Shown here piece after piece: positions 8,792 through 17,779 of a stretch of DNA of 64,000 nucleotides. The stretch's first letter is position 1. Each line of letters opens with the position of its first letter. The translations under genes and the position numbers were made by a program. Below the pieces are notes generated by a model, which saw only the letters and a list, made by a program, of their open reading frames with translations, was not told the DNA's origin and made no database searches. The stretch is from Candidatus Aenigmatarchaeota archaeon (GTDB lineage Archaea > Aenigmatarchaeota > Aenigmatarchaeia > CG10238-14 > SCSR01): NCBI GenBank assembly GCA_016187415.1, contig JACPJT010000004.1, positions 103,135-167,134 of the forward strand. Direction: 5' to 3'.

Positions 8792-9328
8792 ATGGGAAAC
8801 CATAAAAAAGTTGCAGTTGGCACGCTTGCAGAACAGGAAACCATAGAGCAAGTTGTAGATCAATTACCTGCACTTGAATCATACGAAACAGATGCCATAC
8901 CCGAAAGTTACAGTGGTGTAAGAGAACTTGTCATAAAATCTAATAGAAAATTTACAGCATATTTAGATGGCGTTAGAAGAAAAATAAACGGATCTTTACG
9001 GATTACACATCCCAAACCTTTGACAGTTTACGAGATCAAAGGAATGAGGAGTGTTTCTTACCTCGCGCCTGGAAACAGTAGATTTCCGAACACTGATGCA
9101 CGAGAGGTGACGCTTACTCCTAAAGACGGTGCACTTGCTGTAACTAGCTACGAAACTGTACCTGAAGATGGATTGTTGGAATCAAGACAAACGACAGGCA
9201 AAACTGTATATAGACGAATCTATCTAGATCCTCGAGTTGTAGAACTCGATGGTAAAAACTTTCCGAATGTAAAAACAGTTCGTATCGAAGGGTTGCGCGA
9301 CGCAGAAATCAAGCTTTACATGCAGTAA
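8792..9328 (+). CDS. hypothetical protein, 178 aa
   Basis: Not recognised. A soluble, beta-rich protein of 178 residues with no signal peptide. A TATA-like element (ATTTATAA, about 8763-8770) lies about 22 bases before the ATG, consistent with a leaderless or short-leader archaeal promoter. It is divergent from the SPFH unit and followed after 46 bases by a membrane-anchored protein gene, perhaps as a pair. Confidence 0.6.
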   Translation: MGNHKKVAVGTLAEQETIEQVVDQLPALESYETDAIPESYSGVRELVIKSNRKFTAYLDGVRRKINGSLRITHPKPLTVYEIKGMRSVSYLAPGNSRFPNTDAREVTLTPKDGALAVTSYETVPEDGLLESRQTTGKTVYRRIYLDPRVVELDGKNFPNVKTVRIEGLRDAEIKLYMQ

Positions 9329-9374
9329 ATCCAGTTAGACGAAATCTTAAGAAGTTTAGCCCTAATGCTAGATT

Positions 9375-10550
9375 ATGAAGAATGTCAGAGAAGTTAGGGA
9401 TAAAATTAATTTTGCATGGCACGATGCAAAACATTTTTATAGTGAAGATTACCCACCCAGTTTTGTCGGTTTTGCAAAGTCAAGATATGTGAAGACTACC
9501 GGCGAAACAGAAATTTCATGGAATTGCGATAGATTTAAGGCCAGGATATTCAGAGGGGGTGCGGCTAATAGAACTTTCGAATCTGGCGACATTGAAATAG
9601 AAGGGAACTTGCTGGTAAGAGCATTATTCGGTGCGGAGGATGAAGCAACATATGTCTTTTCTAGAAGCGGTCTGTTGAAGGCTGTTGTTCGTGCATATTC
9701 GCATACTGTCAGACATGAAAAAGTTATGGAAGGCGACAGTAAGCCGTTCTCCACCAGTGAAAAGGAATACTGGCCGCACATACTCAAATATTACTTGGAA
9801 CACGGCGACTTTGACATTGGTGATAGAAAATTCGGGGAGTTTAGAAAACTTGCAAATGGTATAGGACAATTTTCTGACAGAATAGAAAAGGCTCACTTTG
9901 AAGAAATGCTTGATTCTGCACGATTGCTGAAAGAAGTTTATGATAAATCAAATGGCTATAAAAGTCTAGTACCGCTGAAATCTATAAAACCCTTCTCTAA
10001 GGCGACTCCCAAACGCATAGAAGTGAACGGCGAGGGGATGAATGTTCTTTATATACCGTCTTTTGGCGGATCCGGAATTAAGGAAAAGTTGTCAGGGAGT
10101 GTATACTTGTTCAGCAACGAACCTCAAGCAATTCCAGTTCCTGCAGTTATTCGTGCTGGATTGGACCCCAAGGATTATGCGGAATTTCCGATAACAAATG
10201 CTGATATGATAAGGACCGATGGACAACCAAAAAGAGGAGAGATAAAATTAGAAGCTAAAGAGCTAGAATTGTATGCAGGTAAAGTAGGTGAAGCCGATTT
10301 CGGTAAATACGGAAAGGAGATTTGGGATTATATCAGACAAAATCCGTTGACTTATATTTCATTGGCGTTTACTGTTGGTTTACCTGTATGGGCTAGATTT
10401 CTTAGAGTAAGACCACTTATCATTGGACTGCCTATAGCAGGAGTTGGCTTGGGGTCTTTTGTGTTATATCGTGCATTCGCAAATGCTCGAACCAAAGTAA
10501 GTGGTGATGATTATATTTATTTCAAAGCGCTTGGAAAAGAAAGGACATAA
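9375..10550 (+). CDS. hypothetical protein with C-terminal membrane hairpin, 391 aa
   Basis: Not recognised. The first 315 or so residues are soluble and mixed alpha/beta. Residues about 322-367 contain two adjacent hydrophobic segments (LTYISLAFTVGLPVWA and LIIGLPIAGVGLGSFVLY) that would form a membrane hairpin. That layout resembles GIDE/MULAN-type E3 ligase proteins and their prokaryotic relatives, but I see no RING cysteines. The role is unknown. It follows the 178-aa gene in the same direction. Confidence 0.6.
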   Translation: MKNVREVRDKINFAWHDAKHFYSEDYPPSFVGFAKSRYVKTTGETEISWNCDRFKARIFRGGAANRTFESGDIEIEGNLLVRALFGAEDEATYVFSRSGLLKAVVRAYSHTVRHEKVMEGDSKPFSTSEKEYWPHILKYYLEHGDFDIGDRKFGEFRKLANGIGQFSDRIEKAHFEEMLDSARLLKEVYDKSNGYKSLVPLKSIKPFSKATPKRIEVNGEGMNVLYIPSFGGSGIKEKLSGSVYLFSNEPQAIPVPAVIRAGLDPKDYAEFPITNADMIRTDGQPKRGEIKLEAKELELYAGKVGEADFGKYGKEIWDYIRQNPLTYISLAFTVGLPVWARFLRVRPLIIGLPIAGVGLGSFVLYRAFANARTKVSGDDYIYFKALGKERT

Positions 10551-10716
10551 GTTATGAATATCTTGGTCTCGCACCTAAAATAATCATTATCCCTGCACTA
10601 TAAGAAATGTTCATTTAAGAAAATTAAACCTTAAGGGTGCATTGGAAGTACCATATTTTAATTTCTGAAACGTTTATGAATGTCGAATGCTTAGTTAAAG
10701 AGGGGAAATAAATCAG

Positions 10717-11955
10717 ATGAAAATGGAAGATTTGAAGTTGAGCCCTGAAGTGACGAGGGCTGTAAAAGAGTTGGGATTCGCAGAAATGACGCCAATTCAG
10801 GAGAAATGCATACCCGAAATCAGGCAAGGCAAGGATGTTGTCGGACAATCGAGCACGGGATCTGGAAAGACTTTCGCTTTCGGACTGCCCATTCTTGAAA
10901 AGATTGAACCGGGAAAAGGAATACAAGCTCTGATATTGACGCCGACACGGGAACTTTGCGTTCAGGTCACGGATGCAATAAGCACTTTTGGGAAATATAC
11001 GCATGCAAAGGCCGTAAGCGTCTATGGCGGGGCGGGTATAGAACCGCAGATACACGCACTCAGGCGAGCGGATATTGTTGTTGGAACGCCAGGCAGAATC
11101 ATAGACCACATCAGAAGAGGCACCATACGCTTTGGCAGTGTTAAAATCCTGGTTCTTGACGAGGCGGACAAGATGTTCGAAATGGGTTTCATTGAGGATG
11201 TTGAATTTATTATCGCCAATGTACCGAAGGAAAGACAGACTATGCTGTTCAGCGCGACCATACCAGACGAGATCCACAGGCTAGTGGATAAGCACCTCAA
11301 GTCGCCGGTAATAGTTAAAACACAGGTGCGTGTGGCAAAAAACTTGCTGAACCAGTTTTATTATGATGTAAACTCCTATGAAAAGTTTTCATTGCTTGTC
11401 CATCTGTTAAAGAAATCCCCTGAGGGACTGGCGATAGTATTTTGTGCAACGCGCCGAGAAGTTGATGTCGTGGCCAGGAATCTCGCTTCGCAGGGGTTAA
11501 GAGCTATGGCTATTCATGGCGGTTTGTCGCAAAACAGACGGTTGGATGCCATTGATGCATTGAAGAACAGGTCTGTAAATGTTCTGGTTGCAACAGACGT
11601 GGCTGCAAGGGGTCTTGATATCAAGAACGTGTCGCATATCTACAACTATGATGTCCCCAAAACTTCTGACGAGTATATACACAGAATTGGAAGGACCGCC
11701 CGTGCCGGTATGGAAGGCGATGCCGTTACTTTGCTTGCGCAACGAGATCACGATAATTTCAGGGCCATTCTTCGCGATCACACGATTGAAATCCAAAAAA
11801 TGGAGAAGCCTGAGCTTGAAATGGTGAAATTCGATCGCCCTCAGAGATTTAGCAGAGAAAGCAGATATGGCGGAGAAGACAGGCGAGGCTATCGCGGTGG
11901 CGGGCGATTTGGAACAAGAAGAAGCTCTGGATCATCCAGAGGCAGAAGACGATAG
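10717..11955 (+). CDS. DEAD-box RNA helicase
   Basis: ATP-dependent RNA helicase, likely for RNA remodelling or ribosome assembly. All core motifs are present: STGSGKT (46-52), PTREL (76-80), TPGR, DEAD (148-151), SAT (179-181), then TDVAARGLD and HRIGRTARAG in the second RecA domain. The tail (about 378-412) is rich in Arg and Gly (RGGGRFGTRRSSGSSRGRRR), a common RNA-binding extension in cold-shock helicases. 412 residues is a usual length. Confidence 0.93.
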   Translation: MKMEDLKLSPEVTRAVKELGFAEMTPIQEKCIPEIRQGKDVVGQSSTGSGKTFAFGLPILEKIEPGKGIQALILTPTRELCVQVTDAISTFGKYTHAKAVSVYGGAGIEPQIHALRRADIVVGTPGRIIDHIRRGTIRFGSVKILVLDEADKMFEMGFIEDVEFIIANVPKERQTMLFSATIPDEIHRLVDKHLKSPVIVKTQVRVAKNLLNQFYYDVNSYEKFSLLVHLLKKSPEGLAIVFCATRREVDVVARNLASQGLRAMAIHGGLSQNRRLDAIDALKNRSVNVLVATDVAARGLDIKNVSHIYNYDVPKTSDEYIHRIGRTARAGMEGDAVTLLAQRDHDNFRAILRDHTIEIQKMEKPELEMVKFDRPQRFSRESRYGGEDRRGYRGGGRFGTRRSSGSSRGRRR

Positions 11956-11990
11956 GACTAGTCCTTACGAAAGTTTACTGAGAAATAAAA

Positions 11991-12164
11991 TTAGGAGGAC
12001 GCTTTTCTTATGGCATCCTTGACGAATTTTTCTATTTCCTCCATGGTCGTGTCTTCAATGGTAAATGTTATGGATCCCCTTCCGTCTTTTGTTTTGAGCT
12101 TATTTCTATCCCATATGGTGACAGCCACTCTTGATTTTTCATTTTTTTCTCCCATTAAACGCAT
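11991..12164 (-). CDS. small basic protein, 57 aa
   Basis: An ATG at 12164 is preceded by a clear GGAGG ribosome-binding site (about 12172-12176). The frame runs 57 codons to TAA 11991. The product begins MRLMGEKNEKSRVAVTIWDR and ends in an amphipathic helix (TTMEEIEKFVKDAIRKASS). The strand-then-helix order resembles a small ribbon-type or CopG-like domain, but no family is certain. It is convergent with the helicase gene and divergent from ftsZ, so the 380 bases between may carry two promoters. Confidence 0.65.
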   Translation of the reverse strand: MRLMGEKNEKSRVAVTIWDRNKLKTKDGRGSITFTIEDTTMEEIEKFVKDAIRKASS

Positions 12165-12378
12165 TATAATACCTCCAGATTATTTTGACATTTATTTCTA
12201 TATTATATTTAAGATAGTTTAAATATTTAAATCTTTATTTCAATACAAAATACTATAAATTGTATATTTTTTCGGGAATATTCCAAACCACAACGAATTG
12301 TATACGAAATTTTTTTATACACAATCGTAGGATAGAAATTGCAATAAGTATATATAAATCAGAATAAAATATGTTTTA

Positions 12379-12428
12379 CTCGTAAACTCTCGTTTGATCT
12401 CGTACTAGTAATCTCGTGTAACGCTCGT
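12379..12428 (+). promoter_or_regulatory. phased CTCGT repeats upstream of ftsZ
   Basis: The pentamer CTCGT starts at 12379, 12389, 12399, 12413 and 12424, spaced 10, 10, 14 and 11 bases. It stands out in otherwise AT-rich DNA about 60-110 bases upstream of the ftsZ TATA box. Near one-helical-turn spacing suggests a protein binding one face of the DNA. Confidence 0.4.
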
Positions 12429-12483
12429 TTTCGTCACACTTAATTATTGTAATCTAGTTTTCGTAAAAGTAAATTGGAAACCA

Positions 12484-12491
12484 TTTATAAA
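12484..12491 (+). promoter_or_regulatory. TATA box of ftsZ
   Basis: TTTATAAA, 51 bases before the ftsZ start codon region, with a GGAGG ribosome-binding site at 12531-12535. This implies a short leader of about 25-30 bases. Confidence 0.5.
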
Positions 12492-12541
12492 AAGGTTTTC
12501 GATGAAGCAAAATATATTTTGCATAAGATAGGAGGAGAAAA

Positions 12542-13693
12542 ATGGAATCAATAATAAAAAATGCGTTAGGCAAATCGGTCGGCAATGACGAGTCATTGCA
12601 AAATCGATTCAAATTAGAATCAACATCTGGCGCAACATTCAGTAATGTCGATTACTATAAATTGGCCGAACAGGAATTCGGTTTCAATATTAAGAAAGCC
12701 AAAGTAACCGTTATAGGTTGCGGTGGCGCTGGACAAAATGCAGTAACCAGACTAACAGAAATGGGAGTCGAGGGTGCTTCAACAGTATCTATCAACACAG
12801 ATGCCAAACACTTGGCCGTTGGTAAAGCTGACAAAAAAATCTTAATCGGAAGGGAATTGACAAGAGGATTGGGCGCTGGAGGCATTCCAGAGGTCGGTAA
12901 AAAGTCTGCTGAAGAGTCAAGGAATGAACTCAAGGAAGCTCTTGAAGGTTCTGACCTAGTATTTGCAATTGCAGGTCTAGGTAAAGGAACAGGAACAGGT
13001 TCTGTACCAGTGGCTTGCGAAGTTGCCAAGTCAATGGGAGCAATCGTGATTGGCGTAGTCACAATGCCGTTCAAACTCGAAGGTGCTAGAATCAGCAAGG
13101 CTGAAGAAGGCTTGGCGAATTTGAGACAGGTATGCGATACAGCTATCGTGATTGAGAACGACAAACTGCTCAAGTTTGCCGGAAACATGTCCGTACAACA
13201 GGCGTTTGCCGTAGCAGACGAGCTGATAGCGAGCATGGTAAAAGGAATCACAGAGACTATCACATTGCCAAGTCTAGTCAATCTAGATTACGCTGACGTC
13301 CGTTCTGTCATGCATTCAGGCGGTGTCGCGGCAATAGGTGTAGGTGAAAGCAACTCAAGCAACAGAGCTGAAGATGCTATCACAAAGGCATTGTTGAATC
13401 CGCTGCTGGAAGTCGACTATGCAGGATCATCGGGTGCCCTAGTACACATAACAGGCGGTCCAGATCTCAAGCTGGATGAAATAAACCTGATCGGCGAAAC
13501 AGTGTCTTCACACTTGGACCCGCAAGCCCAAGTATTCTGGGGAGCAAGAGTCTTGCCAGAATTTGAAGGCAAAGTACAGGTAATCGCCATCATAACAGGC
13601 GTGAGATCTCCATACATACTGGGTCCTGTAAGCAGGGAAGCTCCGGTAGTCAGAGAAATCAGCCAGACACTTGGCATCGACGTAATAAGATGA
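12542..13693 (+). CDS. ftsZ: cell division GTPase FtsZ
   Basis: Tubulin-family GTPase forming the division ring. The 383-residue product has a 50-residue N-terminal extension, then VIGCGGAGQNAV (57-68). The tubulin signature reads AGLGKGTGTGS (144-154) and the catalytic T7 loop reads NLDYAD (247-252). In the signature, the first position of the usual GGGTGTG core is kept, but the second Gly is Lys148, an unusual change beside the GTP phosphates. The protein ends soon after the C-terminal domain, with no long linker or obvious conserved tail peptide. A strong RBS precedes it. Confidence 0.95.
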   Translation: MESIIKNALGKSVGNDESLQNRFKLESTSGATFSNVDYYKLAEQEFGFNIKKAKVTVIGCGGAGQNAVTRLTEMGVEGASTVSINTDAKHLAVGKADKKILIGRELTRGLGAGGIPEVGKKSAEESRNELKEALEGSDLVFAIAGLGKGTGTGSVPVACEVAKSMGAIVIGVVTMPFKLEGARISKAEEGLANLRQVCDTAIVIENDKLLKFAGNMSVQQAFAVADELIASMVKGITETITLPSLVNLDYADVRSVMHSGGVAAIGVGESNSSNRAEDAITKALLNPLLEVDYAGSSGALVHITGGPDLKLDEINLIGETVSSHLDPQAQVFWGARVLPEFEGKVQVIAIITGVRSPYILGPVSREAPVVREISQTLGIDVIR

Positions 13694-13706
13694 AGGCTCG
13701 GCCTTC
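13692..13706 (+). terminator. hairpin at the ftsZ stop codon
   Basis: GAAGGC-TCG-GCCTTC is a perfect 6-bp stem overlapping the TGA stop, followed by pyrimidine-rich sequence. It may end or attenuate transcription or stabilise the 3' end before the microgene at 13757. Confidence 0.4.
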
Positions 13707-13756
13707 ACTCTTACCTTCTTTAATTTCACCTTAAAAACAAATGGAGGAAAAAAAGA

Positions 13757-13825
13757 ATGGACGACGACGTTTGGGATCCGTTGGAAGAAGTAGAAATGGA
13801 TGATTTAGACTCTGATGAGCTCTAA
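13757..13825 (+). CDS. acidic microprotein downstream of ftsZ, 22 aa
   Basis: ATG at 13757 is preceded by GGAGG (13743-13747) and followed by 22 sense codons to TAA 13823. The product begins MDDDVWDPLEEVEMDDLD; half of its residues are acidic and it has one Trp. A long T-rich stretch follows from 13828, as expected of an archaeal terminator. It is in the same frame as ftsZ but separated by two stops. It could be a small partner that binds a basic surface; function unknown. Confidence 0.4.
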   Translation: MDDDVWDPLEEVEMDDLDSDEL

Positions 13826-13977
13826 ACTCCTTTCCTTTTTTATTTTTTTCGTTTTTATCTAGAGATTTCTGCGTTCATAGTACGTTTTATACCTAGAAAA
13901 CTAAACGATTATCAACATGTACCGATGATAGAAATAATTTCTACAGGACTATGCATCAAATGTGAGAATCGGAAAAT

Positions 13978-14316
13978 TTATCGCAATCTTGAAGATCTTC
14001 CAGCTGGAGCTTGCGGCTGATGCGCAACCACTTCTTCCATCAGTTCGCTTTCGGGCAAGGACGCGTCACTTATATGCTTGATTATCACAACATCGCCGAC
14101 CGATTGGACCATGCCATAAGGAATTACGACGCCCTTCTTACCTCCAACCATCTTGCCCAAAGTAGAGCCTCTGGCGGCTTCTATAACAAGCGACTTGACC
14201 TTGTATCTTGACAGGTCGAATTCCATATCGTTTACTTTGCCACAATAGAATCCTTTGTTTGTGAAAACATCTTTAGCGAACATATCAGAAATTTCTTTTA
14301 CAGACACTGGCATCAA
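13978..14316 (-). CDS. PRC-barrel domain protein (possible division-associated, CdpB-like)
   Basis: 112 residues with the PRC-barrel pattern: KDVFTNKGFYCGKVNDMEFD, the long-strand phrase SLVIEA and VIPYGMVQSVGDVVIIK. PRC-barrel proteins of the CdpB type work with SepF and FtsZ in archaeal division. Its position next to ftsZ supports that, but the pair is convergent rather than co-transcribed. The basic, Gln/Pro-rich tail ends GRSSRLR. Alternatives are RNA-binding (RimM-like) PRC proteins. Confidence 0.8.
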   Translation of the reverse strand: MMPVSVKEISDMFAKDVFTNKGFYCGKVNDMEFDLSRYKVKSLVIEAARGSTLGKMVGGKKGVVIPYGMVQSVGDVVIIKHISDASLPESELMEEVVAHQPQAPAGRSSRLR

Positions 14317-14365
14317 TTCACCTAGTATATTATTTGTTGGAATTCATTTAAATATTTATATTGAG

Positions 14366-14917
14366 TTAAGATTTTTTCATTAGAATTAAATTTTTCGCAA
14401 CAATCTCCGTTTCCCATCCGTATTCAGCACTAATATCTAGAAAGCGTCTGAATTTTCCGAGACTTCCACTTGAACCGTTGCCGTTTCTGTGCATTCGCGG
14501 ATGATAAATTTCAACCCCCGATACAGGAGCAATATGCAATTGTGTCTGAAATACTCTACTGATTATATCCACGGCTTTTCCAACATGCTTATACTGGCCA
14601 ATCAACAAACTATCTGCTAAAGAACCATTTGTCAGGAATAGCGGTGACATGTATCGCGTAGTTCTTATTGCATCAGTTAGAAGTTGTAAATCAAAACAAT
14701 CGCCTACCAATAAATTCACCCCTGAAGGAACCGCAGTTTGAGAAACCACTCCATGATCTTTGTCTACTGCAACATAATCGCCATTGTACCCGTATTCCCT
14801 GAAATAAGCATATCGTTCTAAATTAGAACCGACACCGCCTTCAACAATTATATCGCACTCGCCCAATATTCTATCGCGTATCGTTCTCTTCAAATAAGAA
14901 TGCGAAAAACGAGCCAT
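14366..14917 (-). CDS. SAM-dependent methyltransferase-like protein
   Basis: The N-terminal half has the order IIVEGGVGSNLERY then YVAVDKDHG. This fits a Rossmann methyltransferase motif I (glycine loop) and motif II acidic residue. A second phrase LLVGDCFDL fits motif III. The frame is open further upstream but that part overlaps tRNA-Ser. ATG at 14917 (MARFSHSYLK) gives 183 residues and a start outside the tRNA. The target is unknown and no catalytic motif IV (such as NPPY) is visible. Confidence 0.5.
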   Translation of the reverse strand: MARFSHSYLKRTIRDRILGECDIIVEGGVGSNLERYAYFREYGYNGDYVAVDKDHGVVSQTAVPSGVNLLVGDCFDLQLLTDAIRTTRYMSPLFLTNGSLADSLLIGQYKHVGKAVDIISRVFQTQLHIAPVSGVEIYHPRMHRNGNGSSGSLGKFRRFLDISAEYGWETEIVAKNLILMKKS

Positions 14918-14964
14918 TGAAAGAAACTTATAATTAAAAGATTTAAGTATAGTATTTGTAGTGT

Positions 14965-15049
14965 GCTGAGGTCGCCTAACCAGGTATGGCACAAGGTTGC
15001 TAACCTTGCGGGCGCAAGCCCGTTGTGGGTTCAAATCCCATCCTCAGCG
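14965..15049 (+). tRNA. tRNA-Ser(GCT)
   Basis: Acceptor GCTGAGG pairs with CCTCAGC, discriminator G. Anticodon arm CAAGG-TTGCTAA-CCTTG gives anticodon GCT. The variable arm CGGGC-GCAA-GCCCG is a clean class II hairpin and the T arm is regular. No intron. CCA is not encoded. Confidence 0.93.
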
Positions 15050-15060
15050 CTTTGAACTAT

Positions 15061-16254
15061 ATGATAAATAAACCACACGAAGTTTTGCAAATCGGCGCAG
15101 GTCGCATAGGTAGGGGACTTAATGGCGCTGTAGTAAGTGATTCTGGTTACCGAATTACTTTCGCAGATGTTAACCCATCGGTAGTAGATCTTATTAATCT
15201 ATATGGGGAATATCCTGTGATTACAGTTTCTAGCTATGGTCAAAAAGAAAGATTAGTTCGAGATGTTAATGCAATACGTATTCAAGACGAAGAAGCATTT
15301 ACCCGTGCTGTAGTAGAAGCGGATCTTATACTTACTGCCGTAGGCAGCGGTGCACTTGCTGATGTGGCACCCCATTTAGCAAAAGGATTGGCAGAAAGAT
15401 TTCGACGAAGACCAAAAGACAATCTCCATGCAGTTGTTGTTGCTTGTGAAAATATTACGGATAATACTCTACGCTTAAAAAAACTCGTATTAAGTCATGT
15501 TCCTGAAGAATACCGCCCTATAATCGATGAGCATGTTAGCTTTCCCAATTGTGTAGTCGATAGAATCGTTCCAGGCGGATTGAATAGCAGTAATCAGAAC
15601 CCGCTTGCTGTTACAGTGGAAGAATATTATCAATTGGTAATTGACGGGAATGCGCTTCGAGGTCCTATGATACAAGTTCGTGGAATAGAAGTTTCATCTA
15701 ATTTGAAGGATATTCTGGCTCAGAAACTGTTTACTCTCAACATGGCCCATGCACACATCGCATATTTGGGTTATAGAAAGGGTTTCATGTATGTACATGA
15801 AGCTGCTAGAGATCGAACCATACGTGACATTGTTAGTGGTGCTTTACAAGAGGTAGAACGTGTCATTGTAAAAACATGTCCTAGTATTGCTGCTGAAGCC
15901 CAACACGCATATGCGAAAAAGGTTTTAGATCGGTTTGAGAACCCGTATTTGCAAGATGAAGTCTCACGTGTGGCTAGAGACCCGAAAAGGAAATTAGGAC
16001 CTGAAGACCGTTTAGTGGCTCCGGCTGTACTAGCATTGACATTAGGAGAAATACCCTCACACTTAGCGACTGGAATAGTTGGTGCACTTACATATGACAA
16101 CCAGCGAGATGAACAAGCAATGGAACTATACAAAGCTCTTAGAGAAAGGGGCATAGACGCTGTATTACAAGAAGTGCCCCACGTACCACCGAAGAGTCCA
16201 TTTGGAAATTTAGTGAGAGCTATGTACAATTTTGACCGGACAAGATACCCGTGA
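15061..16254 (+). CDS. mannitol-1-phosphate 5-dehydrogenase family protein
   Basis: NAD-dependent polyol/polyol-phosphate dehydrogenase of the MtlD family (fructose-6-phosphate to mannitol-1-phosphate in bacteria). The N-terminus has VLQIGAGRIGRG, the Rossmann glycine loop. NCVVDRIVPG and the RKLGPEDRLVAPA motif (central in MtlD) follow. 397 residues is slightly longer than the bacterial enzyme. ATG 15061 is chosen because the upstream frame runs into tRNA-Ser. An mtlD-type gene next to a tRNA in an archaeon suggests transfer. The actual substrate may be another sugar phosphate. Confidence 0.8.
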   Translation: MINKPHEVLQIGAGRIGRGLNGAVVSDSGYRITFADVNPSVVDLINLYGEYPVITVSSYGQKERLVRDVNAIRIQDEEAFTRAVVEADLILTAVGSGALADVAPHLAKGLAERFRRRPKDNLHAVVVACENITDNTLRLKKLVLSHVPEEYRPIIDEHVSFPNCVVDRIVPGGLNSSNQNPLAVTVEEYYQLVIDGNALRGPMIQVRGIEVSSNLKDILAQKLFTLNMAHAHIAYLGYRKGFMYVHEAARDRTIRDIVSGALQEVERVIVKTCPSIAAEAQHAYAKKVLDRFENPYLQDEVSRVARDPKRKLGPEDRLVAPAVLALTLGEIPSHLATGIVGALTYDNQRDEQAMELYKALRERGIDAVLQEVPHVPPKSPFGNLVRAMYNFDRTRYP

Positions 16255-16305
16255 AGCTAATTTTTGTTGTGTGATGCCCTTTATTTTTAGAAATAAAATA
16301 TAATC

Positions 16306-16780
16306 ATGGACTGGAGAATATTCACTATAATTCCCGTGCCTATGCTGATGTGGCTCTGGTTTCAGCTAGTCCGCAACGAGGCAATTCCTGTTCCGCTTCC
16401 AAGAAATACAATTAGGGAAATGCTGAAGCTGGCGAAGCAGGGTTGTGATAATCGCCGCGAAAGAATTCGGCGCAAAATCCGTTGGAATAGAAAGAAACCG
16501 ACTTTTATTTTGGTTGAGCCATTGGTTGGTTAATCGTGAAAAATCACGAAATAGAATGAGAATAATAAAAAACGATTTGTTTAAAGAAGATATCAGAGAT
16601 GCAACAATAGTTGTGATATATCTCTCGCATAAATTGACCCAGCAATTGAAAATGAAATTCAGAAAAGAATTGAAGAAAGGAACTCGCATAGTTTCTGCGA
16701 GCCATCAAATAGACGGATGGAAAATAATTAGAAGGATAAAAACAGGACATTTCTATTCGTATTTGTATGTGGTTCATTGA
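16306..16780 (+). pseudogene. SAM-dependent methyltransferase with internal deletion and frameshift
   Basis: The first frame (16306-) encodes an N-terminal membrane helix (FTIIPVPMLMWLWFQLV) and a helix ending TIREMLKLAK. The homologous continuation is in another frame as VVIIAAKEFGAKSVGIE and runs to TGA at 16778. The segment that should join them, the SAM-binding loop of the DLGSGDGR type, is absent. Roughly 45-50 bases are missing at about 16437-16443 and the frame changes. The layout matches membrane-anchored lysine methyltransferases of the FAM173/ATPSCKMT kind. As written, no functional SAM site can be made. Confidence 0.7.
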
Positions 16781-17745
16781 ATTGTGACATAACCCGTATT
16801 GCACATGCTTGGCGAGCATAACCTCAACGAATGCATGCCTTTTGTAAGCGGTGGTAAGAATTTTACCGTAGCTGTCTGGCTTGGCGACACGATGCCAGAA
16901 TAAAGTTGTTGCACTTCCGCGCCTGTAAGAGCACGGTTAAAGAGTGCCACCTCATCTATGGTGCCGTAAAACTTTTCAGTCGGGCAACAATCACCCGCGC
17001 TACCAATCCTTAGTGGGCCGGCTGCACTACTATCACCAGAAGCACTTGTAGTATTCTGGAATATGCCATTCACATATATTTTAAGGATGGTTCCGTCAAA
17101 AGTTCCGACTATATAATAATTCGTGTTTTGTGCCATGACACCATTTGAGGAATAACCCCTCTGGCATGGGACTGGTGTGGTAACCCATGATGAAATCTGG
17201 TTGTTTGGTTGTATTCCTATTGCAAAATCTTTACATTCTCCTACAAATCCTGCCACCGTTGAGAATTGGTTCTGAGATGGTCGGATATAAGCAGACAGTG
17301 TCCAATTCGCCGGATAGCCGGCTGAAGGTTTTTGTATTTCCACGTAACCGTTCCCGCTGAACTGCAAACAGCTGCCGAATTTGCAGTTGCCTGTAACCCA
17401 TGTGTACACGCCATTCAGATTCCCGTCATTTCTGTTCCCGCTGTTATCGTATGCAGCCGTTCCGTTGCCTTCATTAAAACTCCAATATCCCACAAGACCT
17501 GCTATATTTGGCACGATGGCTACATTAGCATTGTTTGAATCCAACGTTGCTGTCATTGACGTTATGTAATCTGTTCCCTCATCTCTTATTGTCACTGTGT
17601 CATTGAATGTGTCCAAAATAGAAAAAGAGTTGGATATCTTTCCTGTAAGTATGCCCGATGCGAATAGAAATGTCGATCCCGCCAACACCATGACAATTGA
17701 CAGTATTAATATTGTTGCGATGATTGTAGAAATTGCTTTAAGCAT
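16774..17745 (-). CDS. LamG-domain surface protein with pilin-like N-terminus
   Basis: The N-terminus (MLKAISTIIATILILSIVMV) is a short basic/polar head directly followed by a hydrophobic helix, as in archaeal class III-signal pilin-like proteins. Residues about 85-285 form a LamG/concanavalin-like domain. This opens with LVGYWSFNEGNGTAAYDNSG and closes with the typical GTIDEVALFNRALTGAEVQQLY. Three cysteine pairs suggest disulfides outside the cell. It is probably a minor pilin or adhesin that binds sugar. The stop overlaps the 3' end of the broken methyltransferase on the other strand by 7 bases. Confidence 0.8.
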   Translation of the reverse strand: MLKAISTIIATILILSIVMVLAGSTFLFASGILTGKISNSFSILDTFNDTVTIRDEGTDYITSMTATLDSNNANVAIVPNIAGLVGYWSFNEGNGTAAYDNSGNRNDGNLNGVYTWVTGNCKFGSCLQFSGNGYVEIQKPSAGYPANWTLSAYIRPSQNQFSTVAGFVGECKDFAIGIQPNNQISSWVTTPVPCQRGYSSNGVMAQNTNYYIVGTFDGTILKIYVNGIFQNTTSASGDSSAAGPLRIGSAGDCCPTEKFYGTIDEVALFNRALTGAEVQQLYSGIVSPSQTATVKFLPPLTKGMHSLRLCSPSMCNTGYVTIQ

Positions 17746-17779
17746 TAAAAATAGTTTATTTTAGTATAACTTATTCATT

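Noticed and set aside
13691..13825. Read-through of the ftsZ stop into the acidic microprotein
   Set aside because: They share a frame, but a second stop lies between them (about 13721) and the microgene has its own RBS.
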